In this document: in pieces, positions 57,927 to 64,000 of the stretch
Layout: each line of letters starts with the position of its first letter
Position numbering within the stretch: position 1 is the stretch's first letter
Assembly (NCBI RefSeq): GCF_014712225.1
Contig: NZ_JACXBW010000001.1
Location: forward strand, 248,001 to 312,000
From: Pseudarthrobacter sulfonivorans
Lineage (GTDB): Bacteria > Actinomycetota > Actinomycetes > Actinomycetales > Micrococcaceae
Length of the DNA stretch: 64,000 nucleotides
Direction: 5' to 3'
Position numbers and translations under genes: made by a program
The notes under the pieces: model-generated
The model's database searches: none
What the model was told of the DNA's origin: nothing
Seen by the model: the letters and a program-made list of their open reading frames with translations, nothing else

Positions 57927-60900
57927 CTAGGCCGCCGTCTTGAGGATGTTGCCCTCAACGATGCACACTGACAGGGCGTCCTGAGGCACCAGTCGCCCAA
58001 CCCTCACTGGCGACGTGCGCGGTTCATAGGTGCCGTCTGCGATGACGCCGCTAGTGTTGCTACCCCACCCCCAGGCTAAGCCGTCACTGGTGACGGCATT
58101 GGCCCCGGTATCCCTTGCGGATACTGACACGACATTCGTAAGTGCGGCGACCCTGGTCGGAACCCACCGGTCCACATTGGTTCCGTCCCCCAACTGCCCT
58201 TCAGAGTTGCGACCCCAGGACCAGAGCGAACCGTCTGTTTTCAGCGCATACGCGCTTCTGCCGCCAGCCGAGATTGATGCCACGTCGGTTAGCCCTGTCA
58301 CCTCCACTGGGGCAGTTCGCGACGTGTTGGTTCCGTCTCCGAGACCTCCTTCTGTGTTGTATCCCCACGCCAGCACTCGCCCGTCAGCCCGTAAGGCATA
58401 GGTATTGAACAGTCCTGCGGCAACCTCCCGTATCCCCGATACCGCAAGATTTTGGATAGGAGTCAGGTGCTCAGGTTCAGGATTGGTTTGGTCTGGAGCT
58501 TCCCCCCAGCTCCATACCGTCCCGTCGCCCTTCAAGGCTGTGGTGTGGTGTGTCGTCGGGGCGATAGCCCGTACATCCGTCAATACGGACACCCGAACCG
58601 GAGTAGACCTATTTGTCGTTGTTCCATCCCCTAGTGCACCCCAGCCATTCCCTCCCCAGGACCAGAGTGTGCCGTCATTTTTTATCGCGTAAGCCGATCG
58701 GCCAGCGGCGGCGATGGCCTTAACATCCGCCAATCCCGTTACCTGAACAGGATCGGCACTGTGACTGAGACCCCACACACCAAGTTCGCCAAGGGCGTTG
58801 ATCCCCCAAGCCCATACGGTTCCATCACTTTTCAAGGCAAAGCCAGTGCTGCTGCCGGCCGCTATGGCTTTGACGTCGCTGAGCGAGGGAATCGGCTGGG
58901 GTGTGATTCTGTCTACCTCCGTCCCGTCACCGAGGGCGCCCCAGCCAGCAAAGCCCCACGACCACACAGTGCCTTCATTCGTTAGTGCGTACCCGGTTCG
59001 GTCATATGTGTCACTTACCACCGACTTCACGTTACTGAGGTAAGGATTTTCGTCTGCGATTATTTTCAATGTGGCGAGACTGCTTGAACCGGCCGTATCC
59101 GAAACTCTGACGGTGAATGTTGAGGTGCCCGCCGCAGCGATTGTTCCTGTGATGATTCCCGAACCTGCGTCCAATTCCAGCCCCTTGGGCAATGCCCCAG
59201 AGGATATCGCCCATGCATAGGGCGAAGTGCCGCCAGTGGCACTGATACCGGCGCGATACGTTTGGCCAACAGCTGCTCGTGGAAGGACCAACGTCTGGAT
59301 TGCCACCACCCTCGGGTCGCCGGGTTGTGTGACGGGTGTGCCTTCGCAGGGGTTGACTTCTAGGAGCTTCCAGGCAGTGCTGATGCCGTCGCTTCGTTCA
59401 AGCTTGAACCCCATAACTTCGATTCCGGCCACTACGCCCAACCTGGCCTCGAATCCAATCTCGATTGGGCAAGACCATGATCGAGTTCCGTTGCTGGCGA
59501 TCACGGCGATCGGGGCCGACGCGTATGGGCCGGCCCCGAACGTAATTCCCGCGATGCCGTAGAACCTGATATCAGCGTCGAAGTCAAGAGCCAGTCGCGC
59601 GGTCAGGGACGCCGTTGCCTGAACGTCATTCTGAACCCCAGTCGCTTGCGGTTTGGTGTTTATCAAGTTGAACGAGCCCTCACGGTACTTGAACCCAAAA
59701 TCGGAAGAGACTGTATGAGCCGTGACATAGGAGATTTCCGCCGTCCCTGCAGCGCTGAGATTCACGGCAACCTCGGCCTCCGCCGTTACCACGACCGGTA
59801 TGGCCGTCGGGAAAACTATCACGGCTTTCAGCACGCCGAGCTTCGCGCTGGCAGTGCCCTCAAGCGTGCCGCTGACAGCAACGGAATGCTTGGACGAGAA
59901 GGACGGCGTAAGAACCACGGAAGCCTCCTTCAGTTGCAGGAAACCGGCTTCCAACGTCATCCTGGCCCTGGCTGAGGCTTTAATGGAGGAATCGAGGGTG
60001 ATGGAGCCGTCGCCGTGGAGTTCGTCCGTGCCGACCTCCGACTTGATGGTCCTCTTCAGTGAAAAGGATTCGGAGAACACCTCACCAGAACTCAATGCCT
60101 CCGGTCGCACTTTCGAAAATGGGACTGCATTGGACTGGGCGGTCGTGACCGTGACGTCTGGTTCTGGGGTGAAGGTGGACGACACGGGAGTCCCGGCCAC
60201 CTCCAGCAGCCCGGAAGTGGACACGATTGCCTCCGTGAGCGTCGCGGGCTTCAGCTTGACCACCGTGTTTCCGCCAGGATCCCGGGAAACTTGCACGACG
60301 CGAGCCAACAAACCTTCGGGAGTGCCCGCCGTCACCCCGGCAACCAGTACGTCATTCGCGTTAATCTCGGCGGCCTCGCTAGTGGGGAGCGTCAAAGCGC
60401 CACCGGACACCAATGCCGTATCAAGCTGTGCAGCGTCCAAGAGCTCAACGTCCGGCGCGACGGTTATTACCCCGGCAGCCGGGTCCAGCGGGTTAGCTGG
60501 AACCTTTTCTGTGGAGTATCGGTAAAGGAAAGCAGCCATGGCATCCCGGGCAATACCGTTCAGCGGCCGGTACTCCTTGACCCCACCACCGATGTCCCAG
60601 CCCGTGGAAATCCCGGACGACGCCAGCCATGTGATTTCCCGGTAGAAGGCACCGCCGCCGGCCACGTCCACAAACGGCGATACCGCTGGTGCAGTGAACG
60701 CAGCAGGCTGGGCGAACCGGAAGAGGAAAGCGGCCATCGCATCTCTGGCGATCGAGCTAAACGGCCGGTACTCACGTTTGCCCCCACCAACATCCCAGCC
60801 GGTGGAGATTCCTGTTGAAGCCAACCAGGTGATTTCCTTGTAGAACGCGACTCCGGGAGCCACGTCCGTAAACGGTGACGAGGCGGGCGGCGTATAAGCA

Positions 60901-61187
60901 GGCGAGCCAGCCTTCCGGTACAAGAACGCAGCCATCGCGTCCCGCGCAATGCTGTCTAGGGGCCGGTACTGGCGTACCCCGCCGCCAACGTCCCAACCCG
61001 TGGATATCCGTTCCGCGGCCAGCCAGGAAATCTCCTTGTGGAACACCGACGACTCCGGGACGTCGGTAAAGGAAACAACGCCCTCCACCACCGGGTCAGC
61101 AGCCATAGACGGCGGCAAGACCATCAATCCCGGCGCAACCACGCACAATAAAACAGCAAGAAGACGGGCAACACCACGACGAAACAC
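57927..61187 (-). CDS. giant secreted SLH/RCC1-repeat protein
   Basis: About 1086 residues from GTG 61187 (frame open to ATG 61259). Signal peptide FRRGVARLLAVLLCVVAPGL to SMAADP. Residues about 40-240 are three SLH-type modules (FTDVPESSVFHKEISWLAAE, ISTGW, IARDAMAAFLYRKAG), here N-terminal, unlike the C-terminal ones of the 12.8-17.9 kb genes. A long beta-rich middle (240-690) is followed by a putative-Ig domain (LPKGLELDAGSGIITGTIAA) and about seven RCC1 propeller repeats (YALTNEGTVWSWGFAGWGAL, GDGT). RCC1 blades usually mediate binding. Displayed on the wall; ligand unknown. Confidence 0.88.
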   Translation of the reverse strand: MFRRGVARLLAVLLCVVAPGLMVLPPSMAADPVVEGVVSFTDVPESSVFHKEISWLAAERISTGWDVGGGVRQYRPLDSIARDAMAAFLYRKAGSPAYTPPASSPFTDVAPGVAFYKEITWLASTGISTGWDVGGGKREYRPFSSIARDAMAAFLFRFAQPAAFTAPAVSPFVDVAGGGAFYREITWLASSGISTGWDIGGGVKEYRPLNGIARDAMAAFLYRYSTEKVPANPLDPAAGVITVAPDVELLDAAQLDTALVSGGALTLPTSEAAEINANDVLVAGVTAGTPEGLLARVVQVSRDPGGNTVVKLKPATLTEAIVSTSGLLEVAGTPVSSTFTPEPDVTVTTAQSNAVPFSKVRPEALSSGEVFSESFSLKRTIKSEVGTDELHGDGSITLDSSIKASARARMTLEAGFLQLKEASVVLTPSFSSKHSVAVSGTLEGTASAKLGVLKAVIVFPTAIPVVVTAEAEVAVNLSAAGTAEISYVTAHTVSSDFGFKYREGSFNLINTKPQATGVQNDVQATASLTARLALDFDADIRFYGIAGITFGAGPYASAPIAVIASNGTRSWSCPIEIGFEARLGVVAGIEVMGFKLERSDGISTAWKLLEVNPCEGTPVTQPGDPRVVAIQTLVLPRAAVGQTYRAGISATGGTSPYAWAISSGALPKGLELDAGSGIITGTIAAAGTSTFTVRVSDTAGSSSLATLKIIADENPYLSNVKSVVSDTYDRTGYALTNEGTVWSWGFAGWGALGDGTEVDRITPQPIPSLSDVKAIAAGSSTGFALKSDGTVWAWGINALGELGVWGLSHSADPVQVTGLADVKAIAAAGRSAYAIKNDGTLWSWGGNGWGALGDGTTTNRSTPVRVSVLTDVRAIAPTTHHTTALKGDGTVWSWGEAPDQTNPEPEHLTPIQNLAVSGIREVAAGLFNTYALRADGRVLAWGYNTEGGLGDGTNTSRTAPVEVTGLTDVASISAGGRSAYALKTDGSLWSWGRNSEGQLGDGTNVDRWVPTRVAALTNVVSVSARDTGANAVTSDGLAWGWGSNTSGVIADGTYEPRTSPVRVGRLVPQDALSVCIVEGNILKTAA

Positions 61188-61661
61188 CGCAACCCCCAAC
61201 ACGGAAACCCCAGAAAACCAGATGCAGGGCCATCCCTCGGTGGGGAGATCCGGGTGCATCGAGCATGCCTGCGCAGCCGCAGACGCCCGGAGACTAACAG
61301 CGCTCGCTCAAGAAATACTCAAGATGACGAGGGAACAAACGGACCGTTGCCCCGCCGCTTAAAGCGCTGTAACGGTTCCGATCGCCGCAAAAGCAGACAG
61401 AAGCCCCAGACCAGATCAGTGGGTGGTCGGCATTCCGAGGGAGTGCATTTCGGCAGGGTCCAAACGACGGCGACACCGGCTCGGTGCCGGCTCCAGAGCA
61501 AGCGAGTCCATGCGGCCACATCCTGCTTGCTACTGACAGCACGGTGGGCTGAGACCCGACGCGCAACCAAATGGTCAAGTCCTATGAAGCGCTCAGCAAT
61601 TTGGAATTTTCAGCAGTCGGCAACAATCCGGAGGAACTGGCTGCGGCGCTGGAGGAGCCCC
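61188..61661. other. gap with no clear gene
   Basis: About 470 bp upstream of the SLH/RCC1 gene, containing its promoter. A 43-codon plus-strand frame from ATG 61571 (MVKSYEALSNLEFSAVG) runs into the permease relic and has no ribosome-binding site; not called. Confidence 0.4.
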
Positions 61662-62000
61662 CTACCGTGAGGCCGCGACGGGCTCGTCGTAGTCGGCGGT
61701 GATGAGGATGTTGCCTTCGGAGATCGACTCGGAGAGGACGCCGTGTTCGAGGGCGGTGGCCAGCGGCTTTCCCTTGACGAAAACGAGTACGACGGCGGCA
61801 ATCACCGCGAGCGGGACCATCCAGATGACGATGGGGGTCAGGGCGTCGTTGTAGGAGGAGACGAACAGGTCCTTGATCCCTGCCGGCAGGTGGTTGACCC
61901 GTGCAGGCGTGAGGGAGTTCGATCCGCCGGGTGTGCCGTCGCCGGCGGCGGGCAGGCGCTCGGTGAGGAGGTACGCGGCGTCGGCGAAATCAAGGTTCAA
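61662..62000 (-). pseudogene. C-terminal fragment of a DHA2-type MFS drug permease
   Basis: The frame encodes only the last part of an EmrB/QacA-type transporter: LFVSSYNDALTPIVIWMVPL, AVIAAVVLVFVKGKPLATAL and SESISEGNILITADYDEP are the typical final helix and acidic tail. About 400 N-terminal residues are absent. The fragment begins immediately at the stop of the upstream gene, so a deletion has joined the two. Confidence 0.75.
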
Positions 62001-62974
62001 CTTTTCTTCCCCTGAAACAGGTCCTGCGCATCGCAGGTTGTGGTCTGCGCCGAAGCGTTTGGAATGACGTGGCAGCGAAGGACCCCATCCTCAACCTTCA
62101 CCAGGATGGTGCGAGGGCTGAGCACCCCGGGCACATGCAGGGGTTCGTTCTGGGCCGTCGCCGCCGTCACCTCTGATGTGTCGTCTCCGGCGGCCACGCT
62201 CACCCTGACTTCACCGTCGAAGTCGGAGAGCGCCGAAAGCGTCAGGACGATTTGGCCGGTCTCACCGGGCCGGAGGTTGTAGGCCAGAGGGGAATTTGGC
62301 TGGCCGGTTCCGGCGGGCCCCAGGAGCGACTTGTCAAAAAACGCCCCTTCGCCGGAATCGAGGAGCAGCCGTGCTGGTTCTGCCACCACGCCGCCGTCGC
62401 CGAACTTGTCGCACTCCACGATGTAGGCTGCGGCCGCCGGCGTTGACGAGTCGGCGACGCCGTGGACGTTGCCGACGGCGAGTGAACCACCGCCGCCGGC
62501 CGAATTCCGCAGCTCCACAAGGTAGTCGCGCTGGAAACGCACCCCGTGCTGTTGCAGCCACTGTTCCTGTTCAGCCGAACAGAGCCGGCCACCTGACGGG
62601 AACGTTTCGACGGGAGAGCCAACGGGGAGGGCGAAATGCGACACAGCGTCGGAGCGGAACGGTTTCATGATGACTTTGAGCGACTGGGCGCTCGACTCGT
62701 CCTTGAAGATGATGGGCCATATCGAAACGACGCTGGTTATCACGGTCACTAGTGCCACGATCACCGCCCAAATGCGGGCTACCTTCGACTTCCACAGGCT
62801 TGGCCTGGACGGCGGCGGGACCGTGTTTTCCGGAGAAACGGTGGCCGGCGGAGAACTGGCAGCCGTGACCGCCGGGACGGCCTCGTCCTGCTGGGCCAGT
62901 GCCACCGCGTTGTGTGGCGGTCCGGTCAGCGGTCCACCCGGCCCGATCGCGTCATGTCCTCGCGGCTCAACCAT
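61997..62974 (-). CDS. membrane-anchored protein, paralogue of its upstream neighbour
   Basis: About 325 residues. A Pro/Ala-rich cytoplasmic N-terminus of about 60 residues is followed by one helix (RIWAVIVALVTVITSVVSIW) and an extracytoplasmic domain with SGGRLCSAEQEQWLQQHGVR, YIVECDKFGDGGVVAEPARL and RPGETGQIVLTLSALSDFDG. Cysteines at equivalent places occur in the 62967 protein (CTPAQRDWLSKNALLVDDRL). ATG 62974 overlaps the upstream stop by 8 nt. No family recognised; likely paired sensor or wall proteins. Confidence 0.68.
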   Translation of the reverse strand: MVEPRGHDAIGPGGPLTGPPHNAVALAQQDEAVPAVTAASSPPATVSPENTVPPPSRPSLWKSKVARIWAVIVALVTVITSVVSIWPIIFKDESSAQSLKVIMKPFRSDAVSHFALPVGSPVETFPSGGRLCSAEQEQWLQQHGVRFQRDYLVELRNSAGGGGSLAVGNVHGVADSSTPAAAAYIVECDKFGDGGVVAEPARLLLDSGEGAFFDKSLLGPAGTGQPNSPLAYNLRPGETGQIVLTLSALSDFDGEVRVSVAAGDDTSEVTAATAQNEPLHVPGVLSPRTILVKVEDGVLRCHVIPNASAQTTTCDAQDLFQGKKS

Positions 62975-64000
62975 TTTTGGCCTGGGCCTTGAGCTGCGCA
63001 ACGGAGCAGACCGTCCGCATAGTGGTGTACTTCGTCTTCGTTGTGGACTTCTTGTCCGGGCAGACTGTTCCGCCATCTATCCAGAGTGTGGACTCAACGC
63101 GCGGGCCGTAGCCGGACTTACCGCTGTTCAGAAGTGGCAGTGGCACCTCAATTTCCTTCTCCCCGTCGGCCGCAGACACCGTGGCAAGGACCCGGCCGGA
63201 GACGGTGCCCACAGGGTAGGGAACCTGGACAGAAAGTGCGGCAACCGATGTTTCCCCGGCCGCAAGATTGAAAACGGCGGGCATTCCGGCCGGGATGTCG
63301 CGGGTCAGATCCTCGCCAAACATGGACGGGCCGCCAAACACCGCGGTACCGTTCCCGGCGGGAAGGATGACGTCACGGGACATCGAATACCCTGCTGCTG
63401 CGCCACCGGCCCAGTCGTTGTAGTTGGAGCAGACAATGCTGAAGCCCGCGCCGGCAAATGGCGCAAACTCGGCTTCAAGACGGATGTCTTTGAAGGAAAT
63501 CGATTGGGCCGACGTTGACGTGTTGGTCAGGGTCGCGCCGCCGAGTGCAATCCTGCCCTCATAAACGGACAGCCTGTCATCTACCAGAAGTGCGTTCTTG
63601 CTCAGCCAGTCACGCTGTGCCGGAGTGCACCCCGGGGTCGCGCCCAAGCAGTCATACAGTGCAGTGCTGGTCGCAAAATCCTTGGAGATACATGACAGCG
63701 ACGGGAGGCGGTTCTTCTCCAGGGGAAATTCCTCCACGATTGCGGTGGAACTGACCACCCAGTGCTCGCTGATGATCACCATCTTGACTGGCGGCGGGAC
63801 GACCACGGAAAGGCTGTCCAACGACTGGGGCACGGCCGGCGAGGCAATGGCTTGTTGCGGAGTCTCGGAGGAAGTCCCTGTGCCCTGCTGGACCACTGCG
63901 CCGTCGGCAACATTCGCATTCTTGCTCGCCAGCCAGGTTGCTCCGGTGGCTCCTGCCACCACTATGGCCAGGCTTGCACCTATCCCGCCAACCAGCTTGG
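62967..64000 (-). CDS. membrane-anchored protein, 5' end outside window
   Basis: Frame open to the window edge (about 344 codons seen). The start of the visible part is hydrophobic (LVGGIGASLAIVVAGATGAT), a single anchor helix, so most of the protein is outside the membrane. Visible domain: SVVVPPPVKMVIISEHWVVS, GCTPAQRDWLSKNALLVDDR, FSIVCSNYNDWAGG and AGETSVAALSVQVPYPVG. Same plan as the following gene, so an old tandem duplication. Function unknown. Confidence 0.68.
   Translation of the reverse strand, partial: KLVGGIGASLAIVVAGATGATWLASKNANVADGAVVQQGTGTSSETPQQAIASPAVPQSLDSLSVVVPPPVKMVIISEHWVVSSTAIVEEFPLEKNRLPSLSCISKDFATSTALYDCLGATPGCTPAQRDWLSKNALLVDDRLSVYEGRIALGGATLTNTSTSAQSISFKDIRLEAEFAPFAGAGFSIVCSNYNDWAGGAAAGYSMSRDVILPAGNGTAVFGGPSMFGEDLTRDIPAGMPAVFNLAAGETSVAALSVQVPYPVGTVSGRVLATVSAADGEKEIEVPLPLLNSGKSGYGPRVESTLWIDGGTVCPDKKSTTKTKYTTMRTVCSVAQLKAQAKNG

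Noticed and set aside
61571..61702. 43-codon plus-strand frame (MVKSYEALSNLE)
   Set aside because: No ribosome-binding site and it runs into Arg-rich antisense of the permease relic.

Overview
The window looks like chromosomal DNA of a high-GC actinobacterium of the Micrococcaceae, most like Arthrobacter, Pseudarthrobacter or Paenarthrobacter. That assignment is inference. It rests on the strong GC bias, many GTG and TTG starts behind AGGAGG-like sites, LacI-regulated sugar uptake, a CsbD protein, NhaA, a branched-chain 2-oxo acid dehydrogenase operon and actinobacterial SLH-type cell-wall proteins. I see no rRNA, tRNA or CRISPR array.

Layout. 1-2.3 kb: sugar ABC transporter (permease cut by the window edge, Tat-exported binding protein) behind two LacI-type operators. 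2.3-10.8 kb: housekeeping and small genes (PAP2 phosphatase, APC permease, LssY-like membrane protein, MFS exporter, SDR enzyme, two STAS-like paralogues) with two decayed relics. 10.8-18 kb: cell-surface block with a Wzy/ligase-like protein and two secreted proteins ending in near-identical triple SLH modules. 18-27 kb: MinD-like ATPase, tiny membrane proteins, lipoprotein, MarR-MFS pair, MBL hydrolase, a three-gene set with an HTTM-like membrane protein, and an SGNH hydrolase. 27-37 kb: M20 amidohydrolase, CsbD, NhaA, PRC-barrel protein, an ArsR-CDF metal pair, an ArsB/SLC13-type transporter, and a large glycosyltransferase fused to a CsaB-like pyruvyl transferase.

37.0-49.3 kb is an accessory island fitted exactly between core genes. 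Its outer ends (37011 and 49341) and one internal site (41216) carry sequences resembling multi-repeat IS21-type transposon termini, yet I see no transposase. It carries a HEAT-like protein with an HExxH metallopeptidase, an unknown four-helix membrane protein, a trypsin/P-loop NTPase/Sel1-repeat giant with its Trypco2 partner (a known conflict-system architecture), two unknown proteins, a decayed FG-GAP fragment and a lipoprotein. A conserved 43-45 bp element occurs three times inside it.

49.4-64 kb: 2-oxo acid dehydrogenase operon (E1alpha, E1beta, E2) divergent from an Lrp/AsnC regulator; a four-gene operon of TasA-like protein, SipW-type signal peptidase, HPt-like protein without its histidine, and a second secreted protein; an OafA-type acyltransferase; a giant SLH/RCC1 secreted protein; a truncated drug-permease relic; and two tandem membrane-anchored paralogues, the last cut by the window end.

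How parts may work together: in other bacteria SLH modules bind cell-wall glycopolymers carrying ketal pyruvate made by CsaB. Three SLH proteins, a pyruvyl transferase fusion, a Wzy/ligase-like protein and a surface acyltransferase within 50 kb fit one cell-wall display system. The island genes are best read as defence or conflict cargo, which is inference from architecture.
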